DNA from: Rhyzopertha dominica
Lineage: Eukaryota > Arthropoda > Insecta > Coleoptera > Bostrichidae
Direction: 5' to 3'
Assembly (NCBI GenBank): GCA_025024175.1
Contig: QCXZ01000064.1
Span: forward strand, 21,014,286-21,078,285
Length of the DNA stretch: 64,000 nucleotides
The notes beneath the pieces are model-generated. The model worked only from the letters and a program-made list of their open reading frames with translations. It ran no database searches and was not told the origin of the DNA. Made by a program: the position numbers and the translations under genes. Each line of letters opens with the position of its first letter. Position 1 is the stretch's first letter. Shown here piece by piece: positions 40,201-50,600 of the stretch.

Positions 40201-42676
40201 GCATGTTTTTTTTTTAATTGGAAGTCTAGCTTACCCTGAATTAAAGAATTAAAGAAAGGAAGATGTAATCTCTTCTTTTGCAACATCTACGTTGTCCGCA
40301 ACTGAATATCGGGTTGCAGCGAAATGGGCGCATCGTTATTTTCGCCACCTTCCCGTATGACATTACTTCTGCAGGTGAGTGTACACAGATCATTTTTGGA
40401 GACTGGAATTTGCACCATACACTGTGGAACTGACCCTCATACACACCGACAAAGCCGTTGATGAAATGTCGCCGTTAATTTACCAAAGTTTATGGTATTG
40501 AAAAATGACATGTCTGAAGGAATTTAAAAGAAAAGCTGAAAGTATAAATTTTGTTTAATATGTTAAGCACCAAGTGTACCAACGGATGCAGTACTGCAAG
40601 CACCGCAAAAAATGTACGGCGTATTACGGAAACGTCTTTGTGTTTTTTTAACTATACATTAACGTATCATCATAAAACTAAAAAATACATAACATATTTT
40701 TCAATATGAGAATGTTTTAGAAATTTTTTTGTAATGGTAGTTGGCTGTACAGGTGGCGAACAAGGAAAGTTAGCATTTAAAATTTTCCACTTGTACAGCT
40801 GGTAGACATGTATTATCCCCCTACAATACATAAAATGTGTGGGATTTATAGGCTTGAAAGTAACCAATACGGTTGCAGGGTGTCAACGACCATTTGTTTT
40901 GAATCGAGTTTTTAGTGTGCAAGAAGTTAAGCAGTTTTACTGTAATTAATTGATAATATAATCCTGTTCATAAAATCAAACCATTAGTTTGTCTCTTTAA
41001 TTTATGATATAAAATATAAATATATAAAAGTGATAGCAATTGATAAAAAATGGTTCCCTTACGTGGGTGATTAAAATTTAGACAGTATGTTCCTGGAAAA
41101 TACCATTAGTATGTAAGTAACTACTATACCAGCATTCCTGTTGCAAAACAACTTTTAAGCAGAAAAATTCCTTTGGATGGGTCCATAATAGAAAATAGAT
41201 AAGGTTCACTAAAAGAAGTTGTGGCAGCAAAGCTAAAAGAAACTGACGATCGAATAATAGTCTCTAAGTGGAAAGACAAAAGATATGTTCTAATGCTGTC
41301 TACTTAACATAATTTAGACCTAAACACAGACAAAAAGCAGTTGACTGCTTATTCTTCTCCAATCCGAAAAACATAAAGTTGCCATAGAAGTATTGATGGG
41401 GACATCTGTGGTTAATGTATTAGTCATATACAAGCCGGTGCATCAAACGTCTAAAACTCTGTGAGAAAATTTCGAGAAGCTTTGGTGGCGTTGCTTTTGG
41501 AGATGATTTGAAGTAGCAATACAGGATAAGAAACGAAGAATAATATAAGAAAAATCAAAGAAACCGAAGAAAAGTGCAAAAAAAAATAGAAAAGTTAGAA
41601 AAAGATGTTTATTTTGTTATAAGAAGCTAGCTGCAGAACAAAGTTGGAAAGTAGCAACGAAATCAGCGAAAATATATTGCAATACCTGTCTAGAAAAATC
41701 GTGTATTGTATTTCCATGGCCTCTTTTGAGTATTACTGTATTTTTTTTGTAATATGTATCCATATAACACATAAACAAAATTTCAATCTTCAGATTAATG
41801 TTTTTCGCATTTTGCATGCGCCAATTGCCAAGCCACTGGTGTACATCTTTATTTTGCATCGAACAACATTTGGTATACAGGGAATTGCACGTAACCTGAA
41901 CTGCCGGCATCCAAGTTATCTAGAAACATAACCTACCTCTTGTACGCGGCGCTCAGGTAGCACAAAATGATGTAGGCCAGTTTGCCACCCGCACTGTACA
42001 GGAAGCCAACTTTACAATTCATAAAGAAGTCATTTGACAGTTAATGTGTTGAGGTGACAGTCACTTTTTTCATTTAGAAAATGGTTGTGAAGGAACGTTT
42101 ATGTTTAGTATCTCTACTAAAATAAATATGCACAGTTGCAGAGAAAAAAATTAAGGGCTGTTCTCTTCAGGACACCCTGTATACTAGTATCAGTATTAAT
42201 CAGTAATATGAAGTGAACAATTTTTTTAATAAATGTATCACAGCCAGATGAACTATAAAATTTCTCTTTTAGGCCCAGGGTACAAATCACTCAGCCTTGT
42301 ACAATCGCTTTAATATTCACCTCTGAGCCGCACTGGATCCATTCCAAACCCTGAGGAGCTGGAAAAGGTGTGGTGTACTTGATTGCGGTTTAAATTCCAA
42401 CATGTTGAAACTATAGATCCTTGTGTGGTGTGTCAAACTGATAAGGGTTTGATTATAAAATTATGGAAGAGTAAAAAGATCACTAACTCCTGGCCAATAC
42501 GCTGTTCTGTACAAAGGCAGTGAATGTCTAGGAAGTGCCAAAAATATTGTTTTCACCTACAAACTTCATTTTAGATTGGTTAAAAGAATAACGAAATGAG
42601 CAGGTTATCAAAAAGTATAGAAAAATATTCTGTGGAAGACAAAAGAAAAGAGAGGCTTACGATGCATGTTAAATGA
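31297..42676 (+). CDS. TRMU: Mitochondrial tRNA-specific 2-thiouridylase 1 (MnmA/TRMU)
   Basis: Makes the 2-thio group of wobble uridine in mitochondrial tRNAs for Lys, Glu and Gln. Exons: 31297-31372, 31425-31590, 31647-31831, 31885-32111, 32162-32329, then the last exon at 42273-42676 after a 9.9 kb intron. The PP-loop ATPase motif SGGVDS is at 10-15. Catalytic Cys99 lies in TPNPDIVCN and Cys205 in MGICFIG. The C-terminal domain has [12 protein letters not shown] and [19 protein letters not shown]. With the intact last exon the protein would be 406 residues (human 421). In this copy the last exon is 404 nt instead of 399 and carries small indels that break the frame; the clean version is inverted at 62156-62554. 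The intron holds Tc1 relics and the BEL/Pao element. Confidence 0.88.
32370..32870 (+). pseudogene. Tc1-like transposon remnant
   Basis: The plus strand encodes [20 protein letters not shown], which matches the first helix-turn-helix of Tc1-like transposases, soon followed by a stop. Downstream, frames shift but recall the Tc1 linker and GR-rich hook ([16 protein letters not shown]). A related inverted fragment is at about 40255-40445 on the minus strand. No catalytic DDE part is present, so it is dead. Confidence 0.6.
32924..33068 (+). mobile_element. Small hairpin element with decayed hammerhead (PLE-like)
   Basis: Inverted arms at about 32924-32955 and 33037-33068 read AGACTAAGTGGGCTTAGCAG and the near-complement of AAACTAAGCGGGCTTAGCAA. 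The loop holds CTGATGA followed by GGAAT/ATTCC and AAAAGCTTGG, a hammerhead-like order. It resembles the solo PLE terminal hairpin at 182-421 in layout but not in sequence, so it may be a relic of a fourth PLE-type family. Confidence 0.45.
32974..33013 (+). ncRNA. Degenerate hammerhead ribozyme
   Basis: Core CTGATGA (32977-32983), stem II GGAAT/ATTCC and AAGCTT are in order, but the GAA that follows stem II reads AAA and stem I pairs poorly (GATC against GGCA). It is probably inactive. Confidence 0.45.
33069..34283. other. TRMU intron 5, left of BEL/Pao
   Basis: AT-rich to about 33760, then a more GC-rich patch (about 33770-33930). Its minus strand has an open hydrophobic stretch ([20 protein letters not shown]) before a stop. 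I cannot assign it; it may be a repeat or exon relic. Confidence 0.3.
34289..34457 (-). repeat. BEL/Pao 3' LTR
   Basis: 169 bp, identical by eye to 39805-39973, with TG...CA ends on the plus strand. The polypurine tract lies at about 34458-34467 (minus strand). Confidence 0.93.
34445..37933 (-). CDS. BEL/Pao pol: reverse transcriptase, RNase H, integrase
   Basis: About 1,160 codons, open throughout. Reverse transcriptase has [10 protein letters not shown] and the catalytic YVDD (Tyr307-Asp310 counting from the first open codon). RNase H starts with [12 protein letters not shown] (Asp479). Integrase has an HHCC zinc motif ([19 protein letters not shown]) and the catalytic triad Asp860 (GIDFAGPL), Asp923 (YSDNAKTF) and Glu973 (GGFWERLV); the long D-to-E spacing suits BEL/Pao. 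A C-terminal domain ends [11 protein letters not shown]. There is no proper ATG at the start. The frame is -1 relative to gag with a 34 nt overlap, so a gag-pol fusion by -1 frameshifting is likely. I see no canonical slippery heptamer in the overlap. Confidence 0.95.
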   Translation of the reverse strand: MEDSKEETKRLSNTLSAINTVIGWTLLGSNHHVFSEQTFVSFGVCHTFHVQNQSEIDLKEFWDLERIGIKSDEDCSVEKITLQFMEENIEFRGGRYSVKLPWLNTSAQLDSNYSGALSRVTSLTRKLTRNGKLQEYDFAMREYLRNDCAEIAASSKSDRIYYMPHRAVYREDKETTKIRIVFDASAHSPGYPSLNDMLSSGENIVPELLRVLLNFRIGKVGLIADIEKAFLQISLDEDERDTHRFLWYEQPVDDENVLPKLISYRMKRVTFGVTCSPFLLAATLHKHLLNQDKSDRELCDVLRQSFYVDDLVISADDEESGAHIFKVATRVMRNANMNLRKWYTNNKGLSKLCEHEHGKSDVRKVLGLQWFLNTDEIAVDLKTILYNSESKNLTKRYILQTISMVYDPLGFLGPFTVRMKILLQEIWKARIGWDDTLPESLASEWVKWRSELMRLDQLAVPRCALLFPRKLVELHIFADASPRAYGAVAYIKTISSKESSCEILMSKNRIAPINDNGKDSLTLPKLELTAALCAARLQNYIIKNFRVKFDRLYLWSDSKITLYWIYGNPNKWKQYVRNRVMEINTLSKGEWRHCPGSENPADMLTRGVKITILIESEVWRNGPQWLSGDEKYWPTDDSKGVENEDAISTLLNVTDTTEVYGEPVFRIENYSSLERILRITAYVFRIIRNLKAVNGKETGYLSKQELCNAENYWIKLTQQQKFKKELQGLKQNGNKDRSSSLLMLNPFIDDKGIIRLGGRLEFSDLPYETKHPIILPKNSCLGDRLVWSAHIRTCHGGIGITLAEIRKRFWIIQGRQRIKSILRKCVMCQKLRGKSAHEPFAPLPKERLCAVSPFKISGIDFAGPLFVKKGDTNREKVYIMLITCAIVRAVHLELVPNLSTEGCLLALRRFFARRGVPDVIYSDNAKTFKRAALEFKELKKLLNERKIQDLTTSLKIKWKFSCESAPWWGGFWERLVRSVKTCLKSTLGKSCLNYDELMTVLTEVEAIVNSRPLTYIDDDTENLLILTPSHFLVGHNYNEFDVDLEKQPANRNEILKLWKIRLNTGKRFWKFWLTDYLQSLRSAHLGNQERSRSIKVDDVVIIQDENLPRQLWKMAKVVKTFPGRDGRVRSCEVRTASRTVLRRPVQRLIPLELLPAGEDVKN
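37900..39741 (-). CDS. BEL/Pao gag with zinc knuckles and aspartic protease
   Basis: 613 residues from a good ATG. The N-terminal half is helical capsid-like sequence, including [20 protein letters not shown], the typical BEL/Pao gag region. Cysteine-rich zinc knuckles span residues 359-422 ([41 protein letters not shown]). An aspartic protease domain follows, with the active site [10 protein letters not shown] (Asp489). The frame ends 34 nt inside pol. It packages the element RNA and processes the polyprotein. Confidence 0.95.
   Translation of the reverse strand: MELSLRKTCRALLTRLINGADDLLKEEDIDVSEINILIARVKAAKGNLSDANEKVLAKMNENDLNEDQLQAEFEKCLEYNDAAVMCIAKLEQRLQSDRGHGTHDAVQAERALISMKRKTVRLPKLELVKFNGNPQDWQQFWEQFSLNIHNNDELDDSAKFSYLKSALIGRAADTINGLLSSQSCYKDAIELLKQEFGDVERIVDSYIQQLLMLPSIKNKNDVLALRKLYNAASTICRSLHSLGVSSEQYGMTFKSIVLKALPYSMRIEFNKKCKSDIPQTPSSFMLEKGTKRNSEIEYEEQITKILHFLKLEIESVEEAKRMDGCDRKVPSINAFGRNNKICTAAELLTGTVENKKESCLFCHSKDHLTQKCDSTISLTEKKDILKQNSRCFRCTKRNHSARFCRKNVRCSKCNGRHVTAVCDPNYPNRTSSGYRLTEQPSAMKQEGVNHTQTTNLFADGNLLDVYLQTACAFISPTSTTDVFIRLVIDSGSQLTFIKESLSRKLDLPVIGTRRIAILAFGNSESSPGRLCRRVLVKLKSQHTNEVVCMEAVEIEEICLDSLKTPKITDPVIKDFAKDYHLADVNKERVEISGLSMLIGADNYWKIVKKKRRD
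39805..39973 (-). repeat. BEL/Pao 5' LTR
   Basis: 169 bp, identical by eye to the 3' LTR. Flanked outside by CCCAC, the target duplication. The primer binding site lies just inside at about 39783-39802. Confidence 0.93.
40255..40445 (-). pseudogene. Tc1-like fragment, inverted relative to the 32.7 kb copy
   Basis: Minus-strand sequence closely parallels 32725-32843 (CGATGCGCCCATTTCGCTG block and TTGCAAAAGAAG). It has no open catalytic domain and is a second dead copy of the same family. Confidence 0.55.
40446..42272. repeat. TRMU intron 5 right part; left arm of a >2 kb inverted duplication
   Basis: From about 40823 onward this sequence is repeated in reverse complement at the window end (64000 down to 62555). 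No gene is recognised inside. A CAGGGTGTCC-type element end is seen near 42170 (as GGACACCCTG). Confidence 0.8.
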
Positions 42677-42828
42677 ATAGGTAGTTGTTGTTGATTTTTA
42701 TCTATTAAAAATTTTATTTCTTAAACTCGCATTTCGGTTTGAAAAGATTGCAAAATATTGATATTGTATTAGCTGGATGTTGTTTGTTTGGTGAGTGAGT
42801 GGCGTCCTGAGGTTTCATTTGTTTTTAA

Positions 42829-44566
42829 CAAATTTTCTGTGTCATCGTCGATATTAAGTTAATGGCCTTGAATTTACAATTGCTTCTACCTCTGTCAAAA
42901 CAGTCATAAGTTCATCGTAGTTAAGGCAAGATTTCCCCAAGGTACTCTTTTAAGCATGTTTTAACGCTCCTTACAAGTCTTTCCAAAAGCCTCCCCACCA
43001 TGGAGCACTTTCGCAACTGAATTTCCATTTTATTTTTAAGCTTGTAGTCAGGTCTTGTATCTTTCTTTCATTCAAAAGTTTCTTAAGTTCTTTGAACTCC
43101 AGAGCAGCACGTTTAAATGTTTTTGCGTTATCAGAATATATCACGTCTGGAACACCTCTTCTAGCAAAAAATCTGCGCAAAGCCAGTAAGCAACCTTCAG
43201 TGCTCAAGTTGGGTACAAGTTCTAAATGTACAGCTCTTACTATTGCACATGTTATCAACATAATATACACTTTCTCCCTGTTGTATCTCCTTTCTTAACA
43301 AATAGTGGGCCGGCAAAGTCAATTCCAGATATTTTAAATGGACTCACAGCACATAGCCTTTCCTTGGGAAGCGGAGCAAAAGGTTCATGAGCGGACTTCC
43401 TCGCAACTTCTGACACATCACGCATTTCCTTAAAATATTTTAATACGCTGTCGTCCTTGGATAATCCAAAAGCGTTTTCTAATTTCTGCTAACGTAATAC
43501 CAATACCACCATGACATGTCCTTATGTGAGCACTCCACACCAACCGATCTCCTAAGCATGAATTCTTTGGCAAAATTATAGGATGTTTTGTTTCATAAGG
43601 TAAATCTGAAAATTCCAATCGCCCTCCAAGTCTTATTATTCCTTTATCATCTATGAATGGATTTAACATCAATAGGGAGGAACTTCTATCCTTGTTTCCG
43701 TTCTGTTTTAGGCCTTGTAGTTCTTTTTTAAACTTTTGTTGCTGAGTTAACTTTATCCATAATTTTCAGCATTACATAGTTCCTGCTTCGAAAGGTATCC
43801 AGTTTCCTTTCCATTAACAGCTTTTAAATTGCGAATTATTCGAAACACGTAGCTGTTATCCTAAAATCTTTCAAGACTGCTATAATTTTCAATTCAAAAA
43901 CCGGTTCTCCATAAACTTCTGTTGTGTCCAGTAACGTTGAGCAAAGTTGATATAGCATCTTCATTTTCAACACCTTTACTATCATCAGTAGGCCAGTACT
44001 TCTCGTCACCGCTCAGCCATTGGGGACCATTCCTCCATACTTCAGACTCAATTAGTATTGTGATTTTAAACTCCCCTGGTCAACATATCAGCAGGATTTT
44101 CAGAGCCAGACAGTGTCTCCATTCACCTTTTGATAGCGTGTTAATTTCCATTACTCTATTGCGGACGTACTGTTTCCATTTGTTCGGATTGCCATATATC
44201 CAGTACAAAGTTATTTTTGAATCGGACCACAAGTAGAGTCTATCAAATTTTACCCTGAAATTTTAATTATATAATTTTGTAGCCTTGCAGCACAAAGTGC
44301 TGCTGTCAGTTCCAACTTTGGTAATGTTAGTGAGTCCTTCCCATTATCATTAATAGGAGCAATCCTGTTTTAGACATCAAGATCTCACATGAAGATTCTT
44401 TGCTAGAATTGTCTTGATATAGGCCACTGCTCCATACGCACGGGGGTAGCTCAGCAAAAATATGCAATTCAACTAATTTCCTAGGAAATAGTAAAGCACA
44501 CCTAGGTACCGCTTAATGATGATCCAAGCGCATTAATTCTGATCTCCATTTCACCCATTCACTGGC
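42829..44566 (-). pseudogene. Second BEL/Pao internal fragment, riddled with single-base indels
   Basis: Collinear with 34863-36609 of the intact element, same orientation, covering part of RNase H through integrase. It differs mainly by single-base gains and losses, many in homopolymers (for example GATATTAAG versus GATATAAG, CTCTTTTAAG versus CTCTTTAAG). No LTRs are present. The left edge is joined abruptly to the TRMU 3' flank and the right edge stops at the assembly gap. The error style suggests uncorrected long-read sequence rather than natural decay. Confidence 0.88.
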
Positions 44567-44666
44567 NNNNNNNNNNNNNNNNNNNNNNNNNNNNNNNNNN
44601 NNNNNNNNNNNNNNNNNNNNNNNNNNNNNNNNNNNNNNNNNNNNNNNNNNNNNNNNNNNNNNNNNN
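44567..44666. other. Assembly gap of exactly 100 N
   Basis: A round-number run of N, a conventional placeholder of unknown true length, between the BEL/Pao fragment and the satellite array. Confidence 0.98.
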
Positions 44667-47600
44667 TATGCTATAATGAAGCAACTGTTTCCAGAATGCA
44701 TAGGAGGATGCCGTATTTAAGTGAATGCATCGTTTCTAATATTGCTAATTTGACCAATTAATGTGCCTTTTAATGGTCGTCTTCGCTTCCGATATGCTAT
44801 AATGAAGCAACTGTTACCAGAATGCATAGGAGGATGCCGCATTTAAGTAAATGCATCGTTTCTAATATTGCTAATTTGACCAATTAATGTGCCTTTTAAT
44901 GGTCGTCTTCGCTTCCGATATGCTATAATGAAGCAACTGTTACCAGAATGCATAGGAGGATGCCGTATTTAAGTGAATGCATCGTTTCTAATATTGCTAA
45001 TTTGACCAATTAATGTGCCTTTTAATGGTCGTCTTCGCTTCCGATATGCTATAATGAAGCAACTGTTTCCAGAATGCATAGGAGGATGCCGTATTTAAGT
45101 GAATGCATCGTTTCTAATATTGCTAATTTGACCAATTAATGTGCCTTTTAATGGTCGTCTTCGCTTCCGATATGCTATAATGAAGCAACTGTTACCAGAA
45201 TGCATAGGAGGATGCCGTATTTAAGTGAATGCATCGTTTCTAATATTGCTAATTTGACCAATTAATGTGCCTTTTAATGGTCGTCTTCGCTTCCGATATG
45301 CTATAATGAAGCAACTGTTACCAGAATGCATAGGAGGATGCCGTATTTAAGTGAATGCATCGTTTCTAATATTGCTAATTTGACCAATTAATGCGCCTTT
45401 TAATGGTCGTTTTCGCTTCCGATATGCTATAATGAAGCAACTGTTTCCAGAATGCATAAGAGGATGCCGCATTTAAGTAAATGCATCGTTTCTAATATTG
45501 CTATTTTGACCAATTAATGGTGCCTTTTAATGGTCGTCTTCTCTTCCAATATGCTATAATGAAGCAACTGTTACCAGAATGCATAGGAGGATGCCGCATT
45601 TAAGTGAATGCATCGTTTCTAATATTGCTAATTTGACCAATTAATGTGCCTTTTAATGGTCGTCTTCGCTTCCGATATGCTATAATGAAGCAACTGTTAC
45701 CAGAATGCATAGGAGGATGCCGCATTTAAGTAAATGCATCGTTTCTAATATTGCTAGTTTGACCAATTAATTGTGCCTTTTAATGGTCGTCTTCGCTTCC
45801 GATATGCTATAATGAAGCAACTGTTACCAGAATGCATAGGAGGATGCCGTATTTAAGTGAATGCACCGTTTCTAATATTGCTAATTTGACCAATTAATGT
45901 GCCTTTTAATCGTCTTTCGCTTCCGATATGCTATAATGAAGCAACTGTTACCAGAATGCATAGGAGGATGCCGCATTTAAGTAAATGCATCGTTTCTAAT
46001 ATTGCTAGTTTGACCAATTAATTGTGCCTTTTAATGGTCGTCTTCGCTTCCGATATGCTATAATGAAGCAACTGTTACCAGAATGCATAGGAGGATGCCG
46101 TATTTAAGTGAATGCATCGTTTCTAATATTGCTAATTTGACCAATTAATGTGCCTTTTAATGGTCGTCTTCGCTTCCGATATGCTATAATGAAGCAACTG
46201 TTACCAGAATGCATAGGAGGATGCCGTATTTAAGTGAATGCATCGTTTCTAATATTGCTAATTTGACCAATTAATGTGCCTTTTAATGGTCGTCTTCGCT
46301 TCCGATATGCTATAATGAAGCAACTGTTACCAGAATGCATAGGAGGATGCCGTATTTAAGTGAATGCATCGTTTCTAATATTGCTAATTTGACCAATTAA
46401 TGTGCCTTTTAATGGTCGTCTTCGCTTCCGATATGCTATAATGAAGCAACTGTTACCAGAATGCATAGGAGGATGCCGTATTTAAGTGAATGCATCGTTT
46501 CTAATATTGCTAATTTGACCAATTAATGTGCCTTTTAATGGTCGTCTTCGCTTCCGATATGCTATAATGAAGCAACTGTTACCAGAATGCATAGGAGGAT
46601 GCCGTATTTAAGTGAATGCATCGTTTCTAATATTGCTAATTTGACCAATTAATGTGCCTTTTAATGGTCGTCTTCGCTTCCGATATGCTATAATGAAGCA
46701 ACTGTTTCCAGAATGCATAGGAGGATGCCGTATTTAAGTGAATGCATCGTTTCTAATATTGCTAATTTGACCAATTAATGTGCCTTTTAATGGTCGTCTT
46801 CGCTTCCGATATGCTATAATGAAGCAACTGTTACCAGAATGCATAGGAGGATGCCGTATTTAAGTGAATGCATCGTTTCTAATATTGCTAATTTGACCAA
46901 TTAATGTGCCTTTTAATGGTCGTCTTCGCTTCCGATATGCTATAATGAAGCAACTGTTACCAGAATGCATAGGAGGATGCCGTATTTAAGTGAATGCATC
47001 GTTTCTAATATTGCTAATTTGACCAATTAATGTGCCTTTTAATGGTCGTCTTCGCTTCCGATATGCTATAATGAAGCAACTGTTACCAGAATGCATAGGA
47101 GGATGCCGTATTTAAGTGAATGCATCGTTTCTAATATTGCTAGTTTGACCAATTAATGTGCCTTTTAATGGTCGTCTTCGCTTCCGATATGCTATAATGA
47201 AGCAACTGTTACCAGAATGCATAGGAGGATGCCGTATTTAAGTGAATGCATCGTTTCTAATATTGCTAATTTGACCAATTAATGTGCCTTTTAATGGTCG
47301 TCTTCGCTTCCGATATGCTATAATGAAGCAACTGTTACCAGAATGCATAGGAGGATGCCGTATTTAAGTGAATGCATCGTTTCTAATATTGCTAATTTGA
47401 CCAATTAATGTGCCTTTTAATGGTCGTCTTCGCTTCCGATATGCTATAATGAAGCAACTGTTACCAGAATGCATAGGAGGATGCCGTATTTAAGTGAATG
47501 CATCGTTTCTAATATTGCTAGTTTGACCAATTAATTGTGCCTTTTAATGGTCGTCTTCGCTTCCGATATGCTATAATGAAGCAACTGTTACCAGAATGCA

Positions 47601-50600
47601 TAGGAGGATGCCGTATTTAAGTGAATGCATCGTTTCTAATATTGCTAATTTGACCAATTAATGTGCCTTTTAATGGTCGTCTTCGCTTCCGATATGCTAT
47701 AATGAAGCAACTGTTACCAGAATGCATAGGAGGATGCCGTATTTAAGTGAATGCATCGTTTCTAATATTGCTAATTTGACCAATTAATGTGCCTTTTAAT
47801 GGTCGTCTTCGCTTCCGATATGCTATAATGAAGCAACTGTTACCAGAATGCATAGGAGGATGCCGTATTTAAGTGAATGCATCGTTTCTAATATTGCTAA
47901 TTTGACCAATTAATGTGCCTTTTAATGGTCGTCTTCGCTTCCGATATGCTATAATGAAGCAACTGTTACCAGAATGCATAGGAGGATGCCGTATTTAAGT
48001 GAATGCATCGTTTCTAATATTGCTAATTTGACCAATTAATGTGCCTTTTAATGGTCGTCTTCGCTTCCGATATGCTATAATGAAGCAACTGTTACCAGAA
48101 TGCATAGGAGGATGCCGTATTTAAGTGAATGCATCGTTTCTAATATTGCTAATTTGACCAATTAATGTGCCTTTTAATGGTCGTCTTCGCTTCCGATATG
48201 CTATAATGAAGCAACTGTTTCCAGAATGCATAGGAGGATGCCGTATTTAAGTGAATGCATCGTTTCTAATATTGCTAATTTGACCAATTAATGTGCCTTT
48301 TAATGGTCGTCTTCGCTTCCGATATGCTATAATGAAGCAACTGTTACCAGAATGCATAGGAGGATGCCGTATTTAAGTGAATGCATCGTTTCTAATATTG
48401 CTAANTTGACCAATTAATGNGCCTTTTAATGGTCGTCTTCGCTTCCGATATGCTATAATGAAGCAACTGTTACCAGAATGCATAGGAGGATGCCGTATTT
48501 AAGTAAATGCATCGTTTCTAATATTGCTAATTTGACCAATTAATTGTGCCTTTTAATGGTCGTCTTCGCTTCCGATATGCTATAATGAAGCAACTGTTAC
48601 CAGAATGCATAGGAGGATGCCGTATTTAAGTGAATGCATCGTTTCTAATATTGCTAATTTGACCAATTAATGTGCCTTTTAATGGTCGTCTTCGCTTCCG
48701 ATATGCTATAATGAAGCAACTGTTACCAGAATGCATAGGAGGATGCCGTATTTAAGTGAATGCATCGTTTCTAATATTGCTAATTTGACCAATTAATGTG
48801 CCTTTTAATGGTCGTCTTCGCTTCCGATATGCTATAATGAAGCAACTGTTACCAGAATGCATAGGAGGATGCCGTATTTAAGTGAATGCATCGTTTCTAA
48901 TATTGCTAATTTGACCAATTAATGCGCCTTTTAATGGTCGTCTTCGCTTCCGATATGCTATAATGAAGCAACTGTTTCCAGAATGCATAGGAGGATGCCG
49001 TATTTAAGTGAATGCATCGTTTCTAATATTGCTAATTTGACCAATTAATGTGCCTTTTAATGGTCGTCTTCGCTTCCGATTATGCTATAATGAAGCAACT
49101 GTTACCAGAATGCATAGGAGGATGCCGTATTTAAGTGAATGCATCGTTTCTAATATTGCTAATTTGACCAATTAATGTGCCTTTTAATGGTCGTCTTCGC
49201 TTCCGATATGCTATAATGAAGCAACTGTTACCAGAATGCATAGGAGGATGCCGTATTTAAGTGAATGCACCGTTTCTAATATTGCTAATTTGACCAATTA
49301 ATGCGCCTTTTAATGGTCGTTTTCGCTTCCGATATGCTATAATGAAGCAACTGTTTCCAGAATGCATAGGAGGATGCCGTATTTAAGTGAATGCATCGTT
49401 TCTAATATTGCTAATTTGACCAATTAATGTGCCTTTTAATGGTCGTCTTCGCTTCCGATATGCTATAATGAAGCAACTGTTACCAGAATGCATAGGAGGA
49501 TGCCGTATTTAAGTGAATGCATCGTTTCTAATATTGCTAATTTGACCAATTAATGTGCCTTTTAATGGTCGTCTTCGCTTCCGATATGCTATAATGAAGC
49601 AACTGTTTCCAGAATGCATAGGAGGATGCCGTATTTAAGTGAATGCATCGTTTCTAATATTGCTAATTTGACCAATTAATGTGCCTTTTAATGGTCGTCT
49701 TCGCTTCCGATATGCTATAATGAAGCAACTGTTACCAGAATGCATAGGAGGATGCCGTATTTAAGTGAATGCATCGTTTCTAATATTGCTAATTTGACCA
49801 ATTAATGTGCCTTTTAATGGTCGTCTTCGCTTCCGATATGCTATAATGAAGCAACTGTTACCAGAATGCATAGGAGGATGCCGTATTTAAGTGAATGCAC
49901 CGTTTCTAATATTGCTAATTTGACCAATTAATGCGCCTTTTAATGGTCGTTTTCGCTTCCGATATGCTATAATGAAGCAACTGTTTCCAGAATGCATAGG
50001 AGGATGCCGTATTTAAGTGAATGCATCGTTTCTAATATTGCTAATTTGACCAATTAATGTGCCTTTTAATGGTCGTCTTCGCTTCCGATATGCTATAATG
50101 AAGCAACTGTTACCAGAATGCATAGGAGGATGCCGTATTTAAGTGAATGCATCGTTTCTAATATTGCTAATTTGACCAATTAATGTGCCTTTTAATGGTC
50201 GTCTTCGCTTCCGATATGCTATAATGAAGCAACTGTTCCAGAATGCATAGGAGGATGCCGTATTTAAGTGAATGCATCGTTTCTAATATTGCTAATTTGA
50301 CCAATTAATGTGCCTTTTAATGGTCGTCTTCGCTTCCGATATGCTATAATGAAGCAACTGTTACCAGAATGCATAGGAGGATGCCGTATTTAAGTGAATG
50401 CATCGTTTCTAATATTGCTAATTTGACCAATTAATGTGCCTTTTAATGGTCGTCTTCGCTTCCGATATGCTATAATGAAGCAACTGTTACCAGAATGCAT
50501 AGGAGGATGCCGTATTTAAGTGAATGCATCGTTTCTAATATTGCTAATTTGACCAATTAATGTGCCTTTTAATGGTCGTCTTCGCTTCCGATATGCTATA

